A DNA stretch of 64,000 bases from DASQUK01 sp035641315 (GTDB taxonomy: Bacteria > Actinomycetota > Acidimicrobiia > Acidimicrobiales > VFJN01). The stretch is taken from contig DASQUK010000125.1 of the NCBI GenBank assembly GCA_035641315.1, forward strand, positions 12,768-76,767, read 5' to 3'. The notes beneath the pieces were generated by a model. The model did no database searches and was not told the DNA's origin. It saw only the letters and a program-made list of their open reading frames with translations. Shown here in pieces: positions 32,990 to 40,617 of this stretch (positions are counted from its first letter, which is position 1; every line of letters begins with the position of its first letter). A program made the translations under genes and the position numbers.

Positions 32990-33271
32990 CTAGGAGGACG
33001 CCTTCTTCTTCTTGCGGCGGTCCCACATCGCCTCGACACCCTGGCCCAGCAGGGCACCGAGGAGGAGTGCCACCAGCAGGCCCACCCACAGGCGGGTGGT
33101 GACGTCGAAGAAGACGAAGCTGGTCTTGACCCGGTCGCTGTTCTGGAGGACGAACAGGACCGCGAGGACGATCGCGGCCGCCGCGATCACAAGTCGGGTG
33201 ATCAGCTTCAGATCGGGACCGTCGCTGGACTCCTCCAGCGGCACATCGCTGCTCTCAGGCTTGTACGCCAT
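32990..33271 (-). CDS. LapA (DUF1049) family inner-membrane protein
   Basis: 93 residues with two membrane helices (LVIAAAAIVLAVLFVLQNS and LWVGLLVALLLGALLGQG) flanking the family's QNSDRVKTSFVFFDV segment, and a Lys-rich end RRKKKKASS. LapA proteins influence lipopolysaccharide/envelope assembly in Gram-negatives; their actinobacterial role is unclear. The ATG at 33271 gives MAYKPESSD. Repeat B5 begins five bases upstream, and the frame remains open through it for 27 further codons, starting MTGQQRKSGE. Translation through the repeat is therefore possible. Confidence 0.8.
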   Translation of the reverse strand: MAYKPESSDVPLEESSDGPDLKLITRLVIAAAAIVLAVLFVLQNSDRVKTSFVFFDVTTRLWVGLLVALLLGALLGQGVEAMWDRRKKKKASS

Positions 33272-33275
33272 CAAT

Positions 33276-33378
33276 CCCGCTCTTGCTGCCTTCGCAGCGG
33301 CCGCTCGGGCTCCGACGCTGCATTCTCCGCTCTTGCGTTGCTGTCCCGTCACCCTCGACGCGGCGGGCCGCTCGGGCC
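33276..33378. repeat. Family B repeat, tandem copies B5a and B5b (upstream of lapA)
   Basis: B5a (33276-33310) is CCCGCTCTTG, a hairpin, then CGGCCGCTCGGGC. B5b (33326-33378) is TCCGCTCTTGCGTTGCTG ... GGGCCGCTCGGGCCC, nearly identical to the inverse of B4a. In the sense of lapA the unit ends AAGAGCGGGA seven bases before the ATG, so it may provide a weak ribosome-binding site. A trailing CTCGCTCTCTCGCCCTACGG...GACGCTCGCTCA segment to about 33415 resembles the tail of B7. Confidence 0.85.
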
Positions 33379-33473
33379 CAGGGCTCGCTCTCTCGCCCTA
33401 CGGGACGCTCGCTCATGGACCCGGAACCTACCCTGCGAAGCGTCCGACGACGAGCACTCTGCGAAGGTGAGCG

Positions 33474-34256
33474 TCAGCGGCGCTCGTAGCGGGGCTCGCG
33501 ATCCTCGGCGCGAGCCTCGAGGAGCTCGCGATGGTCGTGCGACCCGAGCACCAGCGCCTGGCTCACCAGCTCCCGTTGCAGCGTCGAGCGCACGCCCGGC
33601 GAGCTAAGGCCCTGCACGTGCTCACGGATCAGCCGCACCACCAGCGGTGGGCGCTCGGCGATGGTCTCCGCCAGGCCCAGCACCACGTCGTCGAGCTCGT
33701 CGTCCGGCACCACCCGCGATACCAGTCCCAGCTGGAGCGCCTCCTCGGCCCCCACCCGCCGACCGGTCAGCGCCAGGTCGAGCGCCAGCGCCGACCCCCC
33801 GATCTCGTACAACTTGGCGATGCCGGCCGAGTCGGGCACGACGCCATGGTCGACGCCCGGCAGCGCCAGCACCGCGCTCTCGCCGGCGACCCGCATGTCG
33901 CACAGCAGCGCCCGCTCGAGCTGGATGCCGAGCACCCACCCCTTGAGGGCGCAGACGATCGGCACCGGGAAGTCGTACAGCAGCCGGGTCTGCCACTGGT
34001 TGCGCTCGACGAAGTCGAGGTCGGTGCTGCCGGGGTGGTCGCTCAGCTGGCCGAGGTCACGCCCCGACGAGAACGAGGGACCGTTGCCCCGCCACACCAC
34101 CACGCGCACGTCACGGTCGGTGCGCAGCAGGTCGACGTACCGGAAGAACAACGAGTCGGCGGCATCGCCCATCACGTTGTGCTGATCGGGCCTGTTGAGG
34201 CTGATGACGGCGACGCCGCCTTTCACCTCGAGCAGGACGGGATCGTCGTCCGCCAT
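33474..34256 (-). CDS. Enoyl-CoA hydratase/isomerase (crotonase) family protein, second copy
   Basis: A 260-residue crotonase. The first oxyanion-hole segment is FSSGRDLGQLSDH and the second ALKGWVLGIQLERALLC, lacking the usual GGG. ADSAGIAKLYEIGG and GAEEALQLGLVSRVVPDDEL follow. Catalytic acids typical of hydratases are not evident in VDHGVVPDSAG, so the chemistry may differ. It is not closely similar to the crotonase at 2975-3784. The ATG at 34256 follows GGGAGGGAGA. It lies 97 bp after the DEAD-box gene. Confidence 0.8.
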   Translation of the reverse strand: MADDDPVLLEVKGGVAVISLNRPDQHNVMGDAADSLFFRYVDLLRTDRDVRVVVWRGNGPSFSSGRDLGQLSDHPGSTDLDFVERNQWQTRLLYDFPVPIVCALKGWVLGIQLERALLCDMRVAGESAVLALPGVDHGVVPDSAGIAKLYEIGGSALALDLALTGRRVGAEEALQLGLVSRVVPDDELDDVVLGLAETIAERPPLVVRLIREHVQGLSSPGVRSTLQRELVSQALVLGSHDHRELLEARAEDREPRYERR

Positions 34257-34353
34257 CGAATCTCCCTCCCTTGGGCGACGCATGGGGAGTCCGCCGGCCG
34301 GGGTGCCGACCACGCTAGGTCGTCGCGAGTGCGCGTGCAGGGAGAAGCTCGCG

Positions 34354-35877
34354 CTACAGCGGCTGGACGTTGATGGCCTGCTGGCCCCGTCGGCCCGGAG
34401 CCACCTCGAACCGGACCCGCTGGCCCGCCTCGAGCACCTCGTGCCGGCCGTCGAGGTTGGACACGTGGACGAACACGTCGGCCCCACCCCGGCGGGCGAT
34501 GAAGCCGTAGCCCTTGGCGGGATGGAACGACTTGACCGTGCCGGCGACCCGGCGGTCACGCCCTCGGGTGGCCGGACGCTGACGGGGGACGCGGTCCCTG
34601 TCGCGCTCGCGGTGGGCTCGGGACACGCCGACGTGCACTTGGGCGGAACGCGGGGCTGCCGCGCCGGCGGTGACCAGGGCCGGCTGTGCCGGAGCCATGT
34701 CCGCCGACACCGGACCAGCGGGAGCGGGTTGGACCGCGATGCCGGCGAGGCGATCGAGGTCCGGCGCCTCGATCGGCTCGGACCGGTCCAAGTCGCGCCG
34801 CAGCGAGCGCACGGCCTTGTGAGTGTCGGGCGAGACGAGCGACACGACGACGCCCGTGGCGCCGGCCCGGCCGGTGCGGCCCGAGCGGTGGACGTAGTCC
34901 TTGGCGTCGGCGGGCGGGTCGAAGTGGACCACGCAGGCCACGCCGTCGACGTGGATCCCGCGGGCGGCGACGTCGGTGGCCACCAGCGCCGCCGACCGGC
35001 CGGCGCTGAACGACCGCAGGGCCTGGTCGCGCTGCGCCTGCGTGCGGCGGCCGTGGATGGCCGCGGCCCTGACCCCCGCCTGGCCGAGCTGGCGGGCGAC
35101 CCGGTCGGCGCCGTGGCGCGTGCGGCAGAACACGATGGTCGGGCCGCTGCGACCGACGATGTCGGCCGTGAGCATGGCACGGTCCGTGCGGTCCACCGTC
35201 CAGAACAGGTGCGTGACCTCGCCGTCGTCGAGGTCGCCACCCGCCACGGCGTGGCGGGCCGGATCCCGCTGGTAGCGGTTGACCAGCGTGTCGACGTCGC
35301 CGTCGAGGGTGGCGGAGAACAGCAGCGTCTGGCGGTCGGCGGGCGTGAGGTCGACCAGCCGGCGCACGGCGGGCAGGAACCCCATGTCGGCCATGCGGTC
35401 GGCCTCGTCGAGCACCACCAGCTCGACCCGGTCGAGGCGGATGTCGCCGGTGGCGACGAGGTCCTCGAGCCGCCCGGGGCACGCCACGACGGTGCTCACG
35501 CCGCGCGCCAACAGCCGGCGCTGCGGTGCATAACCGACGCCGCCGTAGATGGTGGCGACCGGACCGGAGTGGCGCTCGTCGATCAGCGCCTGCAGCTCGC
35601 GCTGCACTTGGGCGGCCAGCTCGCGGGTGGGCACGAGCACCAGCGCGCGGGGGCGGCGGGGCTCGGGCGCGGGCGACCCGGCGGCGCGGGCGGCGATGGC
35701 CAGCCCGAAGGCGAGCGTCTTGCCCGAGCCGGTGGGGGCCTTGCCGGCGACGTCGCGCCCGGCGAGGAGGTCGGGCAACGTGGCGGCCTGGATGGGGAAC
35801 GGTTGGGTGATGCCGCGTCTGGCCAGGACGGCGCACAGGGGCGCGGGCACGCCGAGGTCGGCGAACGTGGGGGACAT
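34354..35877 (-). CDS. DEAD-box RNA helicase fused to a C-terminal cold-shock domain
   Basis: 507 residues. The helicase core has a Q motif (GITQPFPIQAATLP), Walker A APTGSGKTLAFGL, PTRELA, the DEAD box VVLDEADRM, SAT, VATDVAARGI and HRSGRTGRAG. After a ~90-residue Pro/Ala/Arg-rich linker, the last ~65 residues form a cold-shock OB-fold: GTVKSFHPAKGYGFIARRGG and DVFVHVSNLDG contain RNP1- and RNP2-like motifs. It unwinds structured RNA. The fused CSD suggests RNA-chaperone action in cold or ribosome assembly. Three CCRTTCGAG repeats lie in its leader, the last overlapping the ribosome-binding region. Confidence 0.9.
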   Translation of the reverse strand: MSPTFADLGVPAPLCAVLARRGITQPFPIQAATLPDLLAGRDVAGKAPTGSGKTLAFGLAIAARAAGSPAPEPRRPRALVLVPTRELAAQVQRELQALIDERHSGPVATIYGGVGYAPQRRLLARGVSTVVACPGRLEDLVATGDIRLDRVELVVLDEADRMADMGFLPAVRRLVDLTPADRQTLLFSATLDGDVDTLVNRYQRDPARHAVAGGDLDDGEVTHLFWTVDRTDRAMLTADIVGRSGPTIVFCRTRHGADRVARQLGQAGVRAAAIHGRRTQAQRDQALRSFSAGRSAALVATDVAARGIHVDGVACVVHFDPPADAKDYVHRSGRTGRAGATGVVVSLVSPDTHKAVRSLRRDLDRSEPIEAPDLDRLAGIAVQPAPAGPVSADMAPAQPALVTAGAAAPRSAQVHVGVSRAHRERDRDRVPRQRPATRGRDRRVAGTVKSFHPAKGYGFIARRGGADVFVHVSNLDGRHEVLEAGQRVRFEVAPGRRGQQAINVQPL

Positions 35878-35884
35878 GAGACTC

Positions 35885-35927
35885 CTCGAATGGCGGGTAG
35901 GCCAACTCGAACGGAGTTCTCGAATGG
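35885..35927 (-). promoter_or_regulatory. Three direct repeats in the leader of the cold-shock helicase gene
   Basis: On the coding strand CCATTCGAG, CCGTTCGAG and CCATTCGAG occur at 35927-35919, 35914-35906 and 35893-35885. The last is followed by GAGTCTC and the ATG. They could be operator sites or an RNA-level control element for the helicase. Confidence 0.5.
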
Positions 35928-36060
35928 CCCCGTCGGCGTTCGGCGCCGACAGCTGCCGGCGGGGGTGCCGGCGAGTGACCCGATGACCCTACCGGCTCTT
36001 GGCCCCGGTTCCGCTGGAGGCCGGCGACCCGGCGTCAGGCCGCGCCCCTCGACTCGTGGC

Positions 36061-36336
36061 CTAGAAGCCGATGGTGACCACCGAGTCGGACGGCGCCGCG
36101 CTCTCGTCGGCCGCCGTCGTCGACGTGGTGGAGGGCGTCGTCGTCGTGGAGGCTCCGCCGATCTCAGTGGTGGCCGGGGTGGTCGTCGTGGTGGTCGACG
36201 AGGGGGCCGTGGTCGTCTGGCGGATGCCGGTCTGGGGGATCGGCCCCTCGTCGTCGTTGCCGCAGGCGCCGAGGGCGAGCCCCGCCACGACCGCCAATCC
36301 CGCTGTCGCCCAGCTCGTGCTTCGTCGTCCGTTCAC
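36061..36336 (-). CDS. Small Thr-rich lipoprotein, last gene of the hopanoid operon
   Basis: 91 residues. A basic start (NGRRSTS), a hydrophobic stretch and the lipobox LALGAC at about residue 25 predict an Sec-exported, lipid-anchored protein. The mature part is mostly Thr/Ser with short acidic patches and ends SDSVVTIGF. Such a sequence is likely a flexible, possibly glycosylated surface tail. No domain is recognised. The GTG start overlaps the dxs stop (GTGA), so it is coupled to the hopanoid/MEP operon. Whether it has a role there is unknown. Confidence 0.65.
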   Translation of the reverse strand: MNGRRSTSWATAGLAVVAGLALGACGNDDEGPIPQTGIRQTTTAPSSTTTTTTPATTEIGGASTTTTPSTTSTTAADESAAPSDSVVTIGF

Positions 36337-38180
36337 CGCGAGAGCATGGCGGACGCGTCGGACAGGTCACCAAACCCCGCCCGTTCGTCCACCCGGCGCA
36401 GCCCGTCCCGTGCCACGGCGGCGATGCCGATGCCGTCGAGGCCGAGCTCCGACCGGATCCTTGCCGGGTCCCCGTGGGGCACGTAGGCGTCGGGGACCCC
36501 GAGCACGACCGCCGGCGGTGCGCCGCCGGGGTGGTCGGCGAGCTGCCCGAGGGCGTCGACTATCCGGGCGCCGGCGCCGCCCTCCCGCGTCCCGTCCTCG
36601 ACGGTCACGACCAGCCGGTGCCGGGCGGCGTCGGTGACCAGCTCGGGGTCCAGCGGCTTGGGCACCCGCACGTCCCACACGGTGGCGGACGCGCCCAAGC
36701 CTTCGAGCAGGCCGGCCGCCTCCTCGGCCGCCGCGACCAGCGGACCGACGGCGGCGATGCAGACGTCACGTCCCGTGCGGATGCGGCGTCCGGAACGCCC
36801 GCGCCCGACACCGCCGCCGTCGTCGGGGGACACCTCCCGCACCGTGCCGCTCGGCCAGCGCAGGGCGCAGGGGCCGTCGGTCGCGGTCAGCCCCTCGTCG
36901 AGCATCACCTCCAGCTCGGCGGCCGACGACGGTGCGAACACGGTCATCCCCGGCACGCGCCCCAGCAGGGCCAGGTCGAGGACGCCGTGGTGGGACGGCC
37001 CGTCGGGGCCGGTGATGCCGGCGCGGTCGACGCAGAGCACCACCGGCAGGCGGTGGAGCCCGACGTCGAGGTTGATCTGGTCGAGCGCGCGGGTGAGGAA
37101 CGAGGAGTAGATCGCCACCACCGGCCGCAGCCCGCCGAGCGCCATGCCGGCGGCGGCGGTGATCGCGTGCTGCTCGGCGATGCCTACGTCGAAGAACCGG
37201 TCGGGGAAGGCCTCGGCGAAGGGCCGCAGCCCGGTCGAGCTGGGCATGGCGGCGGTGATGGCCACGATCCGCCGGTCGCGGGCACCCGCCCGCACCAGCG
37301 CTTCGGCGAACACGTCGGTGTAGCGGGGCCGGGTGCGGGCCGGCGGCGCGTAGCGCCGGGGCCGGAAGGGGGCCACGTCATGCAGGCACTTGTCGTCGTC
37401 GTCCTCGGCGGGCGGGTAGCCGCGGCCCTTGCGGGTGAGGGCATGGACGACGGTCGGGCGGCCGGAGTCCAGTGCGGCCCGCAGTGCGGACTCGAGCGCG
37501 GCGACGTCGTGGCCGTCGAGCGGACCGTGGTAGTCGAGGCCCAGCGCCTCGAAGAACCCGCATCGGGGGGCAGCGGCGCCGGCCCTGTCGGCCGCGGCAA
37601 CCCGCAGCGGGCTCAGGCTGTCCGCCAGCTTCGACACGGTCGGGGCGTAGGAGCGGCCGTTGTCGTTGAGGACCACCACCACCGGCAGTCCCCGCCACCC
37701 CAGGTTGTTCAGCCCCTCGTAGGCCATGCCACCGGTCAGCGCCCCGTCGCCGACCACGGCCACCACCCGTCCCGGGTGGCCCTCCTGCTGGCGGGCGGCG
37801 GCCAGCCCGTAGGCGTAGGACAGCGCGGTGGAGGCGTGGCTGTTCTCCACCCAGTCGTGGGGCGACTCGGCCCGGTTGGGGTAGCCCGAGAGCCCCGCGG
37901 GCTGGCGCAGCGTGGGGAACTGCGCCCGCCGGCCGGTGAGGAGCTTGTGGGTGTACGCCTGGTGGCCGGTGTCCCAGACGATGGCGTCGGTCGGCGAGTC
38001 GAGCACCCGGTGCAGGGCGATCGTCAGCTCCACCGCGCCCAGGTTCGATCCCAGGTGGCCACCGGTGGCGGCGACCGTGTCGATCAGGAGCCGGCGGACG
38101 TCGGCGGCGAGCTCGTCGAGCTGGTCGAGCGTGAGCCCCCGGAGATCGGCCGGCGACCGGACAGTGTCCAGGAGGTTCAT
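36333..38180 (-). CDS. dxs: 1-deoxy-D-xylulose-5-phosphate synthase
   Basis: A 615-residue thiamine-diphosphate enzyme that condenses pyruvate and glyceraldehyde-3-phosphate in the first MEP-pathway step. Visible are TGGHLGSNLGAVELTIALH, the ThDP motif VGDGALTGGMAYEGLNN, LNDNGRSYAPTVS, and the catalytic-glutamate/pyrimidine region FFDVGIAEQHAITAAAGMA. DRAGITGPDGPSHHGV is also present. The long KGRGYPPAEDDDDKCLHDV loop is normal. It overlaps hpnH upstream (ATGA) and the lipoprotein gene downstream, so precursor supply is wired into hopanoid production. A second dxs elsewhere in the genome cannot be excluded. Confidence 0.95.
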   Translation of the reverse strand: MNLLDTVRSPADLRGLTLDQLDELAADVRRLLIDTVAATGGHLGSNLGAVELTIALHRVLDSPTDAIVWDTGHQAYTHKLLTGRRAQFPTLRQPAGLSGYPNRAESPHDWVENSHASTALSYAYGLAAARQQEGHPGRVVAVVGDGALTGGMAYEGLNNLGWRGLPVVVVLNDNGRSYAPTVSKLADSLSPLRVAAADRAGAAAPRCGFFEALGLDYHGPLDGHDVAALESALRAALDSGRPTVVHALTRKGRGYPPAEDDDDKCLHDVAPFRPRRYAPPARTRPRYTDVFAEALVRAGARDRRIVAITAAMPSSTGLRPFAEAFPDRFFDVGIAEQHAITAAAGMALGGLRPVVAIYSSFLTRALDQINLDVGLHRLPVVLCVDRAGITGPDGPSHHGVLDLALLGRVPGMTVFAPSSAAELEVMLDEGLTATDGPCALRWPSGTVREVSPDDGGGVGRGRSGRRIRTGRDVCIAAVGPLVAAAEEAAGLLEGLGASATVWDVRVPKPLDPELVTDAARHRLVVTVEDGTREGGAGARIVDALGQLADHPGGAPPAVVLGVPDAYVPHGDPARIRSELGLDGIGIAAVARDGLRRVDERAGFGDLSDASAMLSR

Positions 38181-39175
38181 CGGGCGAGCGCAGCCCGCAC
38201 CGACTGGCGCAGGGACGTGGTGGTGGCGATCACCGCCGACGGCTCGTAGCCGCAGTGGGCCATGCAGTTGCGGCAGCGGGGGTCGCGGCCCCGCCCGTAG
38301 CGCTCCCAGTCGGTGGTCTCCACCAGCTCGCGGTAGCTGGACGCGTAGCTGTCGCCCATGAGGTAGCAGGGCCGCTGCCACCCGAACACCGAGTAGCTGG
38401 GGATCCCCCAGGCGGTGCAGGGATAGTCCACCTTGCCCTCGAGGAAGTCGAGGAACAGCGGCGTGTGGTTGAGCCGCCAGCGGCGGCGCCGCCCGGCGAA
38501 CGCCTCCCGGAACAGGCGCTGGGTCTGCTTGACGCCCAGGAAGTGCAGCTGGTCCGGCGCCTTCTCGTAGGCGTAACCGGGCGAGATCATCATGGCGTCG
38601 ACGCCCACGTCGTCGTTGAGGAAGTCGAGCACCTCGCGCACGGTCTGCGGCGAATCGGTGGAGAAGAACGTCGTGTTGGTGGTGACCCGGAAGCCCCGCC
38701 GCTTGGCCTCGGCGATGGCCTCGATTGCCTCGTCGAACACGCCGTCGCGGCACACCGACTCGTCGTGGCGCTCGCGCAGCCCGTCGATGTGCACCGTCCA
38801 GGCGAAGTAGGGCGAGGGGCGGAACTTGTCGAGCTTGCGCCGCAGCAGCACGGCGTTGGTGCACAGGTAGACGAAGCGCTTGCGGGCGATCAGCGCCTCG
38901 ACCATCTCGACGATGCCGGGGTGCAGCAGCGGCTCGCCCCCGGCGATGGACACGATGGGCGCGCCGCACTCCTCCACGGCGCCGACGGCGTCGTCCACCG
39001 ACACCCGCTGGCGGAGGACCTCGGTGGGGTGCTGGATCTTGCCGCACCCGGCGCAGGCCAGGTTGCAGGCGAACAGCGGCTCGAGCTCGAGGACGAGGGG
39101 GAACTTGTCGCGGCGGGCCAGCTTCTGGCGCAGCAGGTAGAGGCCCACACGCGTGCTCTGTCGGATCGGCACCAT
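38177..39175 (-). CDS. hpnH: Adenosyl-hopene transferase HpnH (radical SAM)
   Basis: A 332-residue radical SAM enzyme that adds the 5'-deoxyadenosyl radical to diploptene, giving adenosylhopane, the first extended hopanoid. The cluster motif CNLACAGCG lies near residues 37-45 and the SAM-binding GGEPL at about 79. SNxR-type motifs are replaced by VHIDGLRERHDESVCRDG as in HpnH. The C-terminal half has PCTAWGIPSYSVFGWQRPCYL and DPRCRNCMAHCGYEPSA, whose cysteines are conserved in the family. It lies 23 bp after ispH and overlaps dxs by 4 bp. Confidence 0.93.
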   Translation of the reverse strand: MVPIRQSTRVGLYLLRQKLARRDKFPLVLELEPLFACNLACAGCGKIQHPTEVLRQRVSVDDAVGAVEECGAPIVSIAGGEPLLHPGIVEMVEALIARKRFVYLCTNAVLLRRKLDKFRPSPYFAWTVHIDGLRERHDESVCRDGVFDEAIEAIAEAKRRGFRVTTNTTFFSTDSPQTVREVLDFLNDDVGVDAMMISPGYAYEKAPDQLHFLGVKQTQRLFREAFAGRRRRWRLNHTPLFLDFLEGKVDYPCTAWGIPSYSVFGWQRPCYLMGDSYASSYRELVETTDWERYGRGRDPRCRNCMAHCGYEPSAVIATTTSLRQSVRAALAR

Positions 39176-39198
39176 CGGCTATCGGACCTCCCTGTCCA

Positions 39199-40617
39199 CT
39201 AGCGGACCTCCTCGGGCAGCGAGAAACGGACGGTCTCGGCGGTCACCGTCCGGGTTCGAACGTCGAGCGGGCCGAGCCCACCGAGGCTGGCGACCACCCG
39301 GTCCACGATCCAGCTCGGGGCCGACGCGCCCGCGGTGACCCCGACCGTGGCCGCGCCGGCCAGCCAGGCGAGGTCGATGTCCCGCTCGTCGTCGACCAGG
39401 TGGGCCGGGCAGCCGGCCCGCTCGGCCACCTCGACCAGGCGCTGGCTGTTGGACGAGTTCTGCGACCCGACCACCAGCAACAGGTCGCATTCGTCGGCGA
39501 TGGCCCGCACCGCGTCCTGGCGATTCTGCGTGGCATAGCAGACGTCGTCGGCCGCCGGGCCGACCAGGCCGGGGAAGCGATCGCGCAGCACGTCCACCAC
39601 CTCGGCCACGTCGTCCAGCGCCAAGGTGGTCTGGGTGACGTAGGCGACCCGCTCGGGGTCGGGGACGTCGACCGCGGCGGCATCGTCGGCCGTGGACACG
39701 AGGCGGATGTCGGGGGCCTCGCCGATGGTGCCCTCCACCTCGTCGTGGTGGGCGTGGCCGACCAGGACCACGCTGTAGTCGCGCTCGGAGAAGCGCCGGA
39801 CCTCGCGGTGCACCTTGGCGACAAGCGGGCAGGTGGCGTCGATCACGGCTTGGCCGCGCTCGGCGGCGGCCGCCTCGACCGCGGGGGACACGCCGTGGGC
39901 CGAGAACACCAGGCGGGCGCCCTCGGGGGCCTGGTCGACCTCCTCGACGAACACGGCGCCCCGGGACTCGAGGTCGGCGACCACGTGGCGGTTGTGGATG
40001 ATCTGGCGCCGGACGTAGACGGGCGGCCCGTAGCGGTCGAGCGCCCGCTCGACCACCTCGATGGCCCGCTCCACGCCCGCGCAGAACGATCGGGGCTCGG
40101 GCAGCAGGACGGTGCGCGGCCGGGCGGCGGCGGCCCAGCGGTCGAGCACCCGGGCGCTGCGGCGCAGGCTGCGGTAGGCGGCGAGGGTGTGGTGATCGTC
40201 GGCCACGACCCGCACCACCACCCGGGGACGATCGGGCGCCGCCTCCACCAGCCAGGCGCTCTCCTCGTCGTGGGCGGGCGTGACGGCGCGCTCGTCGACC
40301 CGGAGTCCCGTCCGGGCCAGCGCGCTGGCCACCAGCGGCGCCGACGGCAGCGGCACCGTGCCGAAGGGGCCCCGCACCTCGCTGGCGACGACGACGTCAC
40401 CCGGCTCGAGGTGGGGTCGCCCCGCGGCGTCGGTCCAGCCCGCGACCGCGACCGCCGGCGCACCCTGGCAGCGGGCGGCCAGGTTGATGGCCGAGCGGCG
40501 GGCCCGCTCGGGCCCGACCCCGGTGGCGATCACCTCTAGCGCAGGTGCGCCCCCGGCCACCGCCCGGGCCTCGGCCCGGCGGGGCGTGAGCACGATCCCG
40601 GAGCGACGGGCGCTCAT
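39199..40617 (-). CDS. ispH: Fusion of an HpnG-like nucleosidase domain with IspH (HMBPP reductase)
   Basis: 472 residues. The C-terminal ~300 residues are a complete IspH: SFCAGVERAIEVVERALDR, VFSAHGVSPAV, IDATCPLVAKVH, TQTTLALDD, CYATQNRQDAV and GSQNSSNSQRLVE. All three [4Fe-4S] cysteines are present. It reduces HMBPP to IPP and DMAPP. The first ~165 residues resemble a phosphorylase/nucleosidase: VIATGVGPERARRSAI, PGDVVVASEV and HDEESAWLVEAAPDRPRVVVRVVADD, the last resembling the DMES signature of HpnG, which releases adenine from adenosylhopane. DEES in place of DMES and the short length leave its activity open. The ATG overlaps the shc stop. Confidence 0.85.
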   Translation of the reverse strand: MSARRSGIVLTPRRAEARAVAGGAPALEVIATGVGPERARRSAINLAARCQGAPAVAVAGWTDAAGRPHLEPGDVVVASEVRGPFGTVPLPSAPLVASALARTGLRVDERAVTPAHDEESAWLVEAAPDRPRVVVRVVADDHHTLAAYRSLRRSARVLDRWAAAARPRTVLLPEPRSFCAGVERAIEVVERALDRYGPPVYVRRQIIHNRHVVADLESRGAVFVEEVDQAPEGARLVFSAHGVSPAVEAAAAERGQAVIDATCPLVAKVHREVRRFSERDYSVVLVGHAHHDEVEGTIGEAPDIRLVSTADDAAAVDVPDPERVAYVTQTTLALDDVAEVVDVLRDRFPGLVGPAADDVCYATQNRQDAVRAIADECDLLLVVGSQNSSNSQRLVEVAERAGCPAHLVDDERDIDLAWLAGAATVGVTAGASAPSWIVDRVVASLGGLGPLDVRTRTVTAETVRFSLPEEVR

